From: Gallibacterium faecale | Lineage (GTDB): Bacteria; Pseudomonadota; Gammaproteobacteria; Enterobacterales; Pasteurellaceae | Direction: 5' to 3' | DNA length: 56,649 nt | Assembly (NCBI RefSeq): GCF_027920745.1 | Contig: NZ_JAQIBB010000002.1 | Coordinates: forward strand, 1 to 56,649 | Shown: positions 33,888-42,854 of the stretch, one piece after another | How positions within the stretch are numbered: the stretch's first letter is position 1 | Layout of the letters: each line of letters starts with the position of its first letter | The notes under the pieces: generated by a model | Database searches by the model: none | What the model was told of the DNA's origin: nothing | What the model saw: the letters and a program-made list of their open reading frames with translations, nothing else | Program-made: the position numbers and the translations under genes

Positions 33888-33935
33888 AGGGTCTGATAAT
33901 TGACTTGTATTGTTATAAACAATATTTCAGACCCT
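33888..33935. terminator. Long hairpin downstream of aroE
   Basis: AGGGTCTGA (33888-33896) and TCAGACCCT (33927-33935) pair exactly, and the loop contains a second complementary pair around ATTGTTATAAACAAT. Position 48 bp after aroE suggests termination, though the following AGTAATTTGG is a poor T tract. Confidence 0.5.
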
Positions 33936-34023
33936 AGTAATTTGGTAATGATTGAATTTTTTGTCCTATATACAGTTTTCCCCAATTTTATTGAAATCCT
34001 ATCTCAATTAGGGAGTAATTAAT

Positions 34024-34401
34024 ATGAAAAAATTTTTAATCCTTATTTGTGGTTTTATTCTAGCCGGATGTATATATGACCGTGGTTGCTTTAGGCCATT
34101 AATAGAAACAGTAGCTACACAATGTGAAGAAACAGGAACATTATTTCCTCTTATTGCAGGTTATCAAAAACCTGAAACATTAGGAAAAACTGATTCAAAT
34201 AAAAGATGGAATGATTGGGTAAGTTGTGGTGGGAAATATGGCGATATTAATATAGATTATTATCCTCAAAATTATAAATTAAATGGCAAATTTTATACTG
34301 GATTACGTCAATGTATGCTTGAAAAAGGATATATATTCTTACCACCAGCTCAATGTGGCTATCAAGAACCTAAATATAATACAGGAAAATGTAATTTATA
34401 A
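34024..34401 (+). CDS. Small lipoprotein of unknown function, copy 1
   Basis: 125 residues. Signal peptide with lipobox LAGC, so a lipidated C16 is expected. I do not recognise the family. The mature part has further cysteines and the C-terminal pattern C-x4-GYxF-x5-C-x7-NTxxC, also seen in the next gene, plus a WNDWVSCGG block in the middle. The extra cysteines may form disulfides in the periplasm. RBS AGGGAG. Base composition is more AT-rich than the neighbouring housekeeping genes, which would fit local acquisition. Copy 2 begins 26 bp downstream. Confidence 0.65.
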   Translation: MKKFLILICGFILAGCIYDRGCFRPLIETVATQCEETGTLFPLIAGYQKPETLGKTDSNKRWNDWVSCGGKYGDINIDYYPQNYKLNGKFYTGLRQCMLEKGYIFLPPAQCGYQEPKYNTGKCNL

Positions 34402-34427
34402 ATAAAAATAACAGGAATAAATCCATA

Positions 34428-34829
34428 ATGAAGTACATAGTTTTTATTATTTGTTTCTTATTATCAGGATGTTATTTAGCAAATGGCTCACCTAGTGAAA
34501 GTACATTTTGGATTAAAAATCAGCTCCGTATATCAAAAATAGATAATAAAAAATGTCAAAAAATTGTATTAGACTCTTATTTTCCCATTAAGGATAAAGA
34601 AAGACTTATATATTTAGATGAAAAGTCTCAAAAAATTGGGCAAATAGAATTTATGAAAAATAAATCTGAATATGAAGAATATTCAATTTTATTGGAGCGT
34701 GGGTTTTCATTAATGAGAAAATGTTATTATGACCTAGGCTACCGTTTTAAAGCTCCATTATATTGGTGCTTAGCCCAAGATGGTGACAACACTAAAGTTT
34801 GTATGGAAAATATGAAATACAGGAATTAA
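34428..34829 (+). CDS. Small lipoprotein of unknown function, copy 2
   Basis: 133 residues with lipobox LSGC (C15). It is a distant relative of the preceding protein: the C-terminus shows C-x4-GYxF-x6-C-x7-NTxxC in the same order. The middle is lysine-rich and differs from copy 1. Composition is clearly AT-rich. It shares a transcript with copy 1 in all likelihood and is followed by the terminator at 34931-34972. The function is unknown; tandem lipoproteins of this type can be surface antigens or immunity-like proteins, but nothing here shows that. Confidence 0.62.
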   Translation: MKYIVFIICFLLSGCYLANGSPSESTFWIKNQLRISKIDNKKCQKIVLDSYFPIKDKERLIYLDEKSQKIGQIEFMKNKSEYEEYSILLERGFSLMRKCYYDLGYRFKAPLYWCLAQDGDNTKVCMENMKYRN

Positions 34830-34930
34830 TAAAGATAGCAGAATATTATTTAGCAATAAATTTCTCTTAAAACCTACCCTTCATTTAATTAATAAAATGA
34901 TCTTTTATCTTTTAACAAAGATAGTAGATA

Positions 34931-34972
34931 AAAAAACCCTCCGACTGAAGAATCAAGTTCGGAGGATTTTTC
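34931..34972. terminator. Bidirectional terminator between the lipoprotein pair and yqhA
   Basis: CCTCCGA (34938-34944) and TCGGAGG (34959-34965) form the stem, with ATTTTTCT after it on plus and a run of A before it that reads as T on minus. It serves both convergent units. Confidence 0.8.
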
Positions 34973-34974
34973 TA

Positions 34975-35505
34975 TTAATGATTTTTATGCGTCGTGCTAT
35001 ACAATATTTTATCCGTATAAGCGACCGCAAGTGCAGAAGCTAAGAAACCTAAATGGAGGAATAATTGCCACATAATTTGTTTTTCTGGCAAGTTCCCTGC
35101 ATTAATAAAGGTTTGTAGCATATGAATAGATGAAATACTGATAATCGCCATTGATAATTTAATTTTTAATACTGAGGCATTAACGTGATCTAGCCATTCT
35201 GGCTGATCTGGGTGATTATCTGTATTTAATTTGGATACAAAGGTTTCATATCCACCCACTAACACCATCACCAATAAATTCGCAATCATTACTACATCAA
35301 TCAGATTTAACACCGCTAACATAATCGTGTTTTCATCCATTTGGTTAAGATTTACCACTAAATGCCATAATGATTTTAAAAATTTATAAGCATAAACAAT
35401 TTGAACAACAATTAATCCTAAATAAATAGGTAATTGTACCCAACGGCTAGCAAAAATAATTCTTGCTATTAAATTTGGTTGTACTGATGGTTGTGTATTC
35501 TGCAT
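34975..35505 (-). CDS. yqhA: YqhA/UPF0114 family membrane protein
   Basis: 176 residues with four hydrophobic segments (about 20-40, 58-82, 112-132 and 145-162). The pattern RIIFASRWVQLPIYLGLIV, LIDVVMIANLLVMVLVGGYETF and LKIKLSMAIISISSIHMLQTF is typical of UPF0114 (TIGR00645). The function is not established. It follows mscL by 15 bp and ends at a bidirectional terminator, so it is probably the last gene of the fmt-to-yqhA run. Confidence 0.85.
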   Translation of the reverse strand: MQNTQPSVQPNLIARIIFASRWVQLPIYLGLIVVQIVYAYKFLKSLWHLVVNLNQMDENTIMLAVLNLIDVVMIANLLVMVLVGGYETFVSKLNTDNHPDQPEWLDHVNASVLKIKLSMAIISISSIHMLQTFINAGNLPEKQIMWQLFLHLGFLASALAVAYTDKILYSTTHKNH

Positions 35506-35520
35506 AAAATCCTTAATTAA

Positions 35521-35922
35521 TTATTTATTTTTTAATAAATCACGAATTTCAGTTAATAATTTTTCTTCTGCTGATGGTTCAGCTGGTTTTGGCTCTTCAG
35601 CTGGTTTTTCACGTTTTAATTTATTCATCGCTTTAATCGCAACAAAAATAGCAAATGCAATAATTACGAAATCAAAAACGGTTTGGATAAACATACCATA
35701 ATTTAATGTAACAGCCGGAATATCACCAACTGGACCACGTAATATAATTTTCAAATCTTTAAAATCGACGCCGCCCACTAATAATCCAATAATTGGCATT
35801 GCGATATCAGCAACTAATGAACTTACAATTTTACCAAATGCACCGCCGATGATAACCCCGACAGCCATATCAACCACATTGCCACGCATAGCAAATTCAC
35901 GAAACTCTTTCAAAAAACTCAT
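35521..35922 (-). CDS. mscL: Large-conductance mechanosensitive channel
   Basis: 133 residues, close to E. coli MscL (136). The N-terminal FREFAMRGNVVDMAVGVIIGG carries the gate-lining first helix, with the second membrane helix at about 70-95 and a charged C-terminal helix (PKPAEPSAEEKLLTEIRDLL). It opens on membrane tension to release solutes after osmotic downshock. RBS AGGAG. Its position near trkA is known from Haemophilus. Confidence 0.95.
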   Translation of the reverse strand: MSFLKEFREFAMRGNVVDMAVGVIIGGAFGKIVSSLVADIAMPIIGLLVGGVDFKDLKIILRGPVGDIPAVTLNYGMFIQTVFDFVIIAFAIFVAIKAMNKLKREKPAEEPKPAEPSAEEKLLTEIRDLLKNK

Positions 35923-36022
35923 ATTATTTCTCCTAAATTTAATGTTAAAAAAGTGTGCTAATTATATTTTTATTATTAGATTCATACAATTTTTTTTACA
36001 AAAAAATTTTTTTGATAACATT

Positions 36023-37465
36023 TTATTTCTTCCAGAAGTGTGGGAATAACAAGACTAAAATAGTCATAATTTCTAAGCGTCCTAATAACATCCCAATAAT
36101 CATTAACCATTTTGCAAAAGTTGGAATAGTAGAAAAGTTACCCGAAGCACCTACTTGATTGCCATATCCTGGGCCAACGTTACCAATGGATGTTGCTGCC
36201 GAACTCCACGCACTTTGAAAATCCATTCCAGAGATTCCCATTAAAACAGCCAAAATCGCCATAATCATAAAATAACTAAAAATAAAACCAACAATACCGA
36301 ATACTGTTTCACTCGAAACAACATGGCGATTGTAATGTACAGCAGAAATACTATTTGGATGGATTAATCTTAATATTTGATGTTTTAAAACCTGGAACAT
36401 AATTTGGAAACGGAATATTTTTATTCCCCCCGTAGTTGAACCTGAACAACCTCCTAAAATAAAAGCAACTGTAAATACCATTGTTGTTGTTGCAGTCCAA
36501 GTATCAAAATTACCTAAGCTAAAACCACACGTAGACATAATATTAATTAAATTAAAAAAGGCATAACGCAAACTATCTTGCCAATTAAATACGCCTTCAT
36601 AGTTTAACCATACTGCAGAAAATAAGCCGACCAATAACACAAAAATAGAAAATCCCATTAATTGTTGGTCACGAAATAAGACAAAAATATTACGGCGATG
36701 AAGCGACTGTACCATTAATAAAAATGGCAATGATCCTAAAAACATAAATAAAGTACAAATCCATTGAGTTATGCTATTAAATTCACTCATTGATCCGCTA
36801 CGGGTAGAAAATCCTCCAGTAGAAATGGTAGTGAAAGCATGATTAATCGCATCAAAAAAATCCATTTCCGACCACATATAAGCCAATAAACAGGCTACTG
36901 TCAGAAATACATAAATTTGAATAATACTTTTTGCCACATCTCGTGCTTGCGGCAAAATTTTATCGGATTTATCTGATGATTCTGTGCGGAATAGCGTCAT
37001 TCCACCAACATTTAAAAATGGCAAAATCGCTACTGCCATCACAATAAACCCTAAGCCTCCCATCCACTGTAATGTTGAACGCCACATTAATAATGCAGGC
37101 GATGTATCACTCACATCCACAATAATGCTAGAACCTGTGGTTGTTAGCCCAGATACTGTTTCAAAATAAGCATCTGTAAAACTAAAATCACTAATAACAA
37201 TGAAAGGCAATGCACTGAATACACAACTAATTAACCATATTAATGTTGTGAGTAATAGCATATCTTTAACACGTAATCGCATATCCTGTGGTTTTTTACG
37301 CGTTAAAATAAAGGAAACAAAATGTGTAATCCCAATACAAATTAAAAAACCGACTAAGCCTTCCCCATTGTGAAAAAAAGTCACAATTAATGGAATAATC
37401 ATTAGCCAAGCAATTTTAGACAACACAGATCCCAAAATATAAAGTATAAATGGACGATTAAACAT
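36023..37465 (-). CDS. trkH: Trk system potassium uptake membrane protein TrkH
   Basis: 480 residues, about ten to twelve membrane segments. Four pore loops with selectivity-filter glycines are visible: SGLTTTGSS near 105, TTISTGGFSTRSG near 215, IMSTCGFSLGNF near 313 and ATSIGNVGPGYG near 430. It imports K+ and is gated by the nucleotide-binding subunit TrkA, encoded 14 bp upstream. A plain trkA-trkH pair is a common arrangement. Confidence 0.94.
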   Translation of the reverse strand: MFNRPFILYILGSVLSKIAWLMIIPLIVTFFHNGEGLVGFLICIGITHFVSFILTRKKPQDMRLRVKDMLLLTTLIWLISCVFSALPFIVISDFSFTDAYFETVSGLTTTGSSIIVDVSDTSPALLMWRSTLQWMGGLGFIVMAVAILPFLNVGGMTLFRTESSDKSDKILPQARDVAKSIIQIYVFLTVACLLAYMWSEMDFFDAINHAFTTISTGGFSTRSGSMSEFNSITQWICTLFMFLGSLPFLLMVQSLHRRNIFVLFRDQQLMGFSIFVLLVGLFSAVWLNYEGVFNWQDSLRYAFFNLINIMSTCGFSLGNFDTWTATTTMVFTVAFILGGCSGSTTGGIKIFRFQIMFQVLKHQILRLIHPNSISAVHYNRHVVSSETVFGIVGFIFSYFMIMAILAVLMGISGMDFQSAWSSAATSIGNVGPGYGNQVGASGNFSTIPTFAKWLMIIGMLLGRLEIMTILVLLFPHFWKK

Positions 37466-37479
37466 TGTTGCATCCTACC

Positions 37480-38856
37480 TTAAATAAAGAATGGGCTTGG
37501 TTGGAACAGCTTCTCAATTTCAGCAATGTTCTTTTTATCTTGTAAAAATAAGATCACATGATCCTCTTCTTGAATAGTTAAATCATGTGTTGCAATTAAC
37601 ACTTCACCACGGCGACAAACTGCCCCAATAATGACACCTTGTGGCAATTTTAAACGATTTAATGGTCGCCCAATAACTTGTGAAGTTTGTTCATTTCCAT
37701 GTGCGATAATCTCGATTGCTTCTGACAAACCTCGGCGTAATACCGTAACATTCACGATATCCCCTTTTCGCACATAACTTAATAGCGCAGAAATTGTTGC
37801 TTGTTGTGGCGAAATCGCAATATCAATGGTCCCGCCTTGCACCAAGTGTAAATAGGCAATACGTTGAATTAATGAAATCGCTTTTTTGGTACCTAAACGT
37901 TTTGCCAATAAAGACGCCATAATATTGGCTTCATCATCACTGGTTAAAGCTATAAACGCATCAATATTTTCAATATGTTCTTCAAATAAAAAACTTTGAT
38001 CTGAAGCATCAGCACAAAAAACAATTGTTTTTGAAAGTTTTTCAGCTAAAAACTCTGCCCGTTTTTGATTACGTTCAACCAATTTGACACTGTAATCATT
38101 TTCTAAAGTTTTAGCTAAACCAGACCCCACATTACCGCCACCAACAATCATAATCCGACGATAATTTTTCTCTAAACGTTGTAATTCACTCATTACCGCA
38201 CGTAAATGTTGGCTAGCACAAATAAAGGTTACTTCATCACCTGCTTCAATAATGGTTGAACCTTGTGGACGAATGACTTTATCTTGTCGCCAAATTGACA
38301 CTATACGTGCATCAATATGGGGTAAATGATCTTGTAAGGTTGAAATTGAATAACCGACTAATGGCCCACCATAGTAGGCTTTGACTACTGCCAAACTAAC
38401 AAGATCATCGGCAAAATTTGCTACCTGTAATGTTCCCGGATAATTTACCAAACGAGCAATGTCTTCAATGACTAACTGTTCTGGTGAAATAATATGATCA
38501 ATAGGAATCACATCACTTTTAAATAACTTTTCTCTTTCGCGAATATATTCAGCGTTACGAATACGAGCAATTTTAGTCGGAATTTTAAATAGGGTATAAG
38601 CGACCTCACAGGCAATCATATTCACTTCATCAGAACTGGTAACCGCGACTAACATATCGGCATCTGTTGCCCCAGCTTCACGTAATGTTCTTGGTGAAGA
38701 CGCATTACCATGTACTACACGCAAATCGTGTTTATCTTGCAGTTGATTTAAACGATCTGCATCATTATCAACCAGCGTAATTTCATTATCTTCACTGACT
38801 AAGTTTTCAGCTAATGTGCCACCAACTTGTCCTGCACCTAAAATGATAATTTTCAC
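37480..38856 (-). CDS. trkA: Trk system potassium uptake regulator TrkA
   Basis: 458 residues. Two tandem RCK units, each with a Rossmann motif: GAGQVGGTLAENL at the N-terminus and GGGNVGSGLAKTLE near 240, plus TrkA-C domains. Cytoplasmic; binds NAD(H) or ATP/ADP and gates TrkH. The start codon is GTG with RBS AAAGG about 8 bases before it, chosen because the Rossmann strand follows at once. It lies 11 bp after rsmB and is cotranscribed with it as in relatives. Confidence 0.94.
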   Translation of the reverse strand: MKIIILGAGQVGGTLAENLVSEDNEITLVDNDADRLNQLQDKHDLRVVHGNASSPRTLREAGATDADMLVAVTSSDEVNMIACEVAYTLFKIPTKIARIRNAEYIREREKLFKSDVIPIDHIISPEQLVIEDIARLVNYPGTLQVANFADDLVSLAVVKAYYGGPLVGYSISTLQDHLPHIDARIVSIWRQDKVIRPQGSTIIEAGDEVTFICASQHLRAVMSELQRLEKNYRRIMIVGGGNVGSGLAKTLENDYSVKLVERNQKRAEFLAEKLSKTIVFCADASDQSFLFEEHIENIDAFIALTSDDEANIMASLLAKRLGTKKAISLIQRIAYLHLVQGGTIDIAISPQQATISALLSYVRKGDIVNVTVLRRGLSEAIEIIAHGNEQTSQVIGRPLNRLKLPQGVIIGAVCRRGEVLIATHDLTIQEEDHVILFLQDKKNIAEIEKLFQPSPFFI

Positions 38857-38867
38857 GATTTTTACCT

Positions 38868-40190
38868 TTAGCTTTGTTTAATAAGTTTTGCATAAAAGAA
38901 ACCATCACCACTCTTCTGTGCTGGGAAACACTGATAACCAAATCCAGTATCAATTCCCGTTGTTTCTAGATGGAGAGGAACTAATTTTGCATCTGAATGT
39001 GTTGCTAAAAACTGTTGAATTTGCTGGCTATTTTCTTCTGGCAAAATAGAACAAGTTGCATACAACAAAACGCCGTTTACTTTTAAACGCTGCCATAGCA
39101 CATTTAAAATTTTCTGTTGCAATGCAGCTAACTGCTCAATATCACTTTGTTGTCGTAACCATTTAATATCAGGATGACGGCGAATAACTCCCGTTGCGGA
39201 ACAAGGTGCATCTAATAAAATGCGATCAAAGAGTATTCCTGCCTCTAACCACTGATCTGGCTGACTGGCATCGCCACAAATAATCTCTGCTTGTTGATTT
39301 AAGCGTTTTAAATTCTCTGATACGCGTTGTAAGCGCCCTTGCTCTACATCCAAAGCAATAACATTTGCCGTTGGTGCAATTTCTAAAATATGTGTCGTTT
39401 TACCGCCTGGTGCCGCACAGGCATCCAAAATCAATTCACCATTTTTTGGTTCAAGCAGCTCACCAGCCCATTGTGCATGGCGATCTTGTACACTTACCCA
39501 ACCTTCTGCAAAATGTGGTAACTGCTCAACACTCACTGCTTTTTCTAAACAAAGTGCTGTTTTTGGCAATGCAATTTCACTCGCAATTTGTTGAGCATTT
39601 AATAACGCTTGATACTCGGTTTGTGTCGTATGTTGTTGATTAACCCGCAGCCACATTGGCGGTTTGAGATTATTCTCATCCACAATTTGTCGCCAATGTT
39701 CAGGATAATGTTGTTTTAATAAATTCACTAACCATTCAGGATGTAATGTTTGCCAATGCTTATCTACAACCGCCAAAATCGCCTCTTGCTCTCGTAAAAA
39801 ACGCCGCATCACCCCATTTACTAAACCGCGAAAACTTTCTGCTTTTACTGATTTTGTGGCATTAACTACTTCATCCACCGCCGCATGGGCTGGAATTCGG
39901 GTATATAGCAACTGATATAACCCCACTAATAACAAACAGTGAACAATTCGCGTTTTACCTTTTAATGGTTTAGTCACTAATTGCTGAATAATACGTTCTA
40001 AACGGGGCAATACTCGGCAGATGCCAAAACAAACCTCTTGTAATAACGCAACATCTTGTGATTTTACTTGCTGTTGCGCCATAGGTAATAAAGAGGAAAG
40101 TGATTTTCCTTGATCCAAAACTTGTAATATCACTTCCGCCATTACCGCACGTAATGTTACTTTTTTCCCTGAATCTTGTTGTTTCATCAT
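38868..40190 (-). CDS. rsmB: 16S rRNA (cytosine967-C5)-methyltransferase
   Basis: 440 residues. N-terminal NusB-like helical domain (about 1-150) for RNA binding, then a SAM-dependent methyltransferase with DACAAPGGKTTHILE and the two catalytic cysteines in DAPCSATGVIRRHPD and YATCSILPEEN. It methylates C967 in the small-subunit rRNA. The start overlaps the fmt stop in TAATG, and MM is read from there; the second ATG is equally possible. Confidence 0.95.
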   Translation of the reverse strand: MMKQQDSGKKVTLRAVMAEVILQVLDQGKSLSSLLPMAQQQVKSQDVALLQEVCFGICRVLPRLERIIQQLVTKPLKGKTRIVHCLLLVGLYQLLYTRIPAHAAVDEVVNATKSVKAESFRGLVNGVMRRFLREQEAILAVVDKHWQTLHPEWLVNLLKQHYPEHWRQIVDENNLKPPMWLRVNQQHTTQTEYQALLNAQQIASEIALPKTALCLEKAVSVEQLPHFAEGWVSVQDRHAQWAGELLEPKNGELILDACAAPGGKTTHILEIAPTANVIALDVEQGRLQRVSENLKRLNQQAEIICGDASQPDQWLEAGILFDRILLDAPCSATGVIRRHPDIKWLRQQSDIEQLAALQQKILNVLWQRLKVNGVLLYATCSILPEENSQQIQQFLATHSDAKLVPLHLETTGIDTGFGYQCFPAQKSGDGFFYAKLIKQS

Positions 40191-41149
40191 TATTCACTTA
40201 CCCGCTGACCAATGACAAACCACTCACTGCGTCCATTTAATAAATCTTGTGCTGACATTGGTTTCTTACCTGCTGGTTGTAACAAGGTTAAATTTAACAC
40301 GCCCTCTGCAGTTGCAATTTGAATCCCTTGTTTATTTGCTTGAATAATCGTACCAGCTGCAACCTCTTGATGAGGCAGTACATTTGCTTGATAAACTTTT
40401 AATGTTTGTGTTTGTTGTTGGCTATCTTTGACTTCAAACCAACTAATAGGCCAAGGATTAAACGCTCGAATACAACGCTCTAATTGTGCTGCGGAAAGAG
40501 TCCAATCTAATTTCGCTTCTTCTTTACTTAATTTCTCCGCATAATTGCTTAATTGATCTTGTTGTACTTCTGGTAAATATTTACCTTCTTCTAAATGATC
40601 CAACACTTCAATTAATGCTTGTGGTCCTAACTCAGCTAACTTGGCATATAAAGATGCTGACGTTTCATCCGTAGCTATTGGACAAGTAACTTTATATAAC
40701 ATATCGCCTGTATCTAATCCTTCGTCCATTTGCATAATGGTTACGCCACTTTGTTGATCTCCAGCCCAAATTGCACGTTGAATTGGTGCGGCCCCACGCC
40801 AACGCGGCAATAAAGATCCATGCACATTTAAGCAACCTAAGCGAGGTGTTTCCAATACAGCCTTAGGTAAAATTAAGCCATACGCAACCACTACCATAAC
40901 ATCAGCATCAATTTGTTGGAGTTGTTGTTGAGCTTCTGTTTTACGTAATGATTTTGGTTGATATACCGGTAAATTGTGTGCTAACGCGAGTTGTTTTACA
41001 GGACTTGGTTGTAATTTTTTACCTCGACCAGCGGGTTTATCTGGTTGAGTATAAATAGCAACAACTTGATGTTGCGATGATAAAAGTGCTTGCAAATGTT
41101 GTGCAGCAAAATCTGGTGTTCCAGCAAAAATAATCTTCAACGGTTTCAT
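40190..41149 (-). CDS. fmt: Methionyl-tRNA formyltransferase
   Basis: 319 residues. Formylates initiator Met-tRNA using 10-formyltetrahydrofolate. N-terminal formyltransferase domain with FAGTPDFAAQHL, the catalytic NVHGSLLPRWRGAAPIQRAI segment (Asn, His) and QMDEGLDTGDML; the C-terminal barrel binds tRNA. Usually the partner gene def precedes fmt; here the gene upstream is divergent ftsB, so def is elsewhere or beyond the window. No terminator is seen before rsmB. Confidence 0.96.
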   Translation of the reverse strand: MKPLKIIFAGTPDFAAQHLQALLSSQHQVVAIYTQPDKPAGRGKKLQPSPVKQLALAHNLPVYQPKSLRKTEAQQQLQQIDADVMVVVAYGLILPKAVLETPRLGCLNVHGSLLPRWRGAAPIQRAIWAGDQQSGVTIMQMDEGLDTGDMLYKVTCPIATDETSASLYAKLAELGPQALIEVLDHLEEGKYLPEVQQDQLSNYAEKLSKEEAKLDWTLSAAQLERCIRAFNPWPISWFEVKDSQQQTQTLKVYQANVLPHQEVAAGTIIQANKQGIQIATAEGVLNLTLLQPAGKKPMSAQDLLNGRSEWFVIGQRVSE

Positions 41150-41341
41150 AAATTCACAACCAATACTTAGAATAATTGAATAATAAACAAGCCAATTATC
41201 TTACCTTAGGGCTTGATCAAAGAAAAGTGAACAATCTGTACTCTGTTTTGTTCTAACACAAATTTAATAATAAATAGTTTGTTTTCTTTTATTTCAAGGT
41301 AAACTATGTGCCACTAAATTTTACTTAGGCTTTTATTTTTC

Positions 41342-41623
41342 ATGCGTTTATTAGTTGTCGGTTTATTTTGCTTATTATTAATTGCTCTATATAACTTCTG
41401 GTTTGGCGATTCTGGTTATAGAACCTATCAACAAACTCAAGTAGAGATTGCTGAACAAAAAGTAAAAAATGAGAAACAAAGCCAATTAAACCAAGAAGCA
41501 AAAGCAGAAACCCAAGATTTGAAACAAGGTTTTTCTGCGGTTGAAGAAAGAGCAAGAATTAATTACGAGATGGTTAAACCAAACGAAACCTTTTATCGAA
41601 TTTTAAAATCAGAAAAACAATGA
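41342..41623 (+). CDS. ftsB: Cell division protein FtsB
   Basis: 93 residues. One N-terminal membrane helix (LLVVGLFCLLLIALYNFWFG) followed by a periplasmic coiled coil rich in Glu, Lys and Gln, and a short end ERARINYEMVKPNETFYRIL typical of FtsB. It forms a complex with FtsL and FtsQ in the divisome that activates septal peptidoglycan synthesis. It overlaps ispD by four bases (ATGA), a pair conserved in gammaproteobacteria. The 192 bp between it and divergent fmt shows no clear promoter to my eye. Confidence 0.9.
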   Translation: MRLLVVGLFCLLLIALYNFWFGDSGYRTYQQTQVEIAEQKVKNEKQSQLNQEAKAETQDLKQGFSAVEERARINYEMVKPNETFYRILKSEKQ

Positions 41624-42333
41624 GTACAGATTCATCCCAAATAACACGACGTATTTTTGCGATTGTGCCTGCTGCAGGTATTGGTACTCGTATGCAGTCT
41701 GATCGTCCAAAACAATATCTTTCCTTATTAGGAAAAACCATCTTACAACATACTTTAGAAAAATTATTAAACTATCCTGTAATTGAGAAAATTATTGTGG
41801 CAGTAGCAAAAGATGATCCCTATTTAATTCATTTTCCATTAAAAGATCATCAAAAAATTCAATGGGTTATTGGTGGAGAAACTCGAGATCAATCTGTATT
41901 GAATGCATTAAACGCAATTACAGAACAAGATGTTTGGGTAATGGTTCATGATGCTGCAAGACCCTGTATTACCCATCAAGATTTAGATAAGTTATTACAA
42001 ATTACTGATCAAAGTGGTGCAATTTTGGCGAAGCCTGTTGTTGATACAATAAAAAAAGCGTTTCCTACTACAACAGTCATCGAAAAAACAGAAGATCGGT
42101 CACAGTTATGGCACGCTCTCACACCACAATTTTTTCCTGCCGTACGATTAAAAAACGCATTAATCTCGGCAACACAGCAGGGACTTACTGTTACTGATGA
42201 GGCTTCAGCGCTTGAATTAGTTGGTGAACATCCACGATTAGTTGCTGGACGAAGTGATAATCTAAAGATTACTCGTCCTGAAGATTTAGCCTTAGCTGAA
42301 TTTTATCTACTTCAACAACAAAAAGAGTTTTAA
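41620..42333 (+). CDS. ispD: 2-C-methyl-D-erythritol 4-phosphate cytidylyltransferase
   Basis: 237 residues. Joins methylerythritol phosphate to CTP in the non-mevalonate isoprenoid pathway. The nucleotide-binding start VPAAGIGTRMQSDRPKQYLSL is complete, with the conserved Arg and Lys contacts, and VHDAARPCI and KPVVDTIK are family motifs. It overlaps ftsB and is followed by ispF with a 2-bp gap. Confidence 0.96.
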   Translation: MSTDSSQITRRIFAIVPAAGIGTRMQSDRPKQYLSLLGKTILQHTLEKLLNYPVIEKIIVAVAKDDPYLIHFPLKDHQKIQWVIGGETRDQSVLNALNAITEQDVWVMVHDAARPCITHQDLDKLLQITDQSGAILAKPVVDTIKKAFPTTTVIEKTEDRSQLWHALTPQFFPAVRLKNALISATQQGLTVTDEASALELVGEHPRLVAGRSDNLKITRPEDLALAEFYLLQQQKEF

Positions 42334-42335
42334 AC

Positions 42336-42818
42336 ATGATAAGAATTGGACATGGTTTTGACGTTCATGCATTTACTGATGATGGTAAAGGCTTTGTGAT
42401 CATTGGTGGGGTAAAAATTCCTTATCCAAAAAGTTTACTTGCCCATTCTGATGGCGATGTTGCTTTACACGCTTTAACTGATGCGTTATTAGGTGCCGCT
42501 GCATTAGGTGATATTGGAAAGCTTTTTCCTGATACTGATATGACTTATAAAGGCGCCAATAGTCGTCTTTTATTAATTGAAGCATTTCGCCAAATTCAAC
42601 AACTGGGATACCAAATTGGTAATGTAGATGTCACTATCATTGCTCAAGCACCAAAAATGCGTCCTTATATTGATCAAATGCGGGCGAATATTGCGGAAGA
42701 TTTACAGTGCGATATTTCTCAAGTAAATGTTAAAGCAACGACAACTGAAAAATTAGGTTTTACTGGTCGAGGCGAAGGTATTGCTTGTGAAGCTGTTGCT
42801 CTAATCATTAAGCAATAA
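42336..42818 (+). CDS. ispF: 2-C-methyl-D-erythritol 2,4-cyclodiphosphate synthase
   Basis: 160 residues, trimeric zinc enzyme of the isoprenoid pathway. Metal ligands D9 and H11 (GHGFDVHAF) and H45, with catalytic-loop H37-S38 in LLAHSDGD; the GDIGKLFPDTD segment follows. Next to ispD as in most gammaproteobacteria. surE follows after 36 bp, preceded by RBS AGGAG. Confidence 0.96.
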   Translation: MIRIGHGFDVHAFTDDGKGFVIIGGVKIPYPKSLLAHSDGDVALHALTDALLGAAALGDIGKLFPDTDMTYKGANSRLLLIEAFRQIQQLGYQIGNVDVTIIAQAPKMRPYIDQMRANIAEDLQCDISQVNVKATTTEKLGFTGRGEGIACEAVALIIKQ

Positions 42819-42854
42819 CGTGTTCTATTCATAGAAATAATAGGAGCTGAAATA

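Noticed and set aside
41221..41341. A strong promoter in the fmt-ftsB gap
   Set aside because: The region is AT-rich with many chance -10-like hexamers, and none has a convincing -35 partner.
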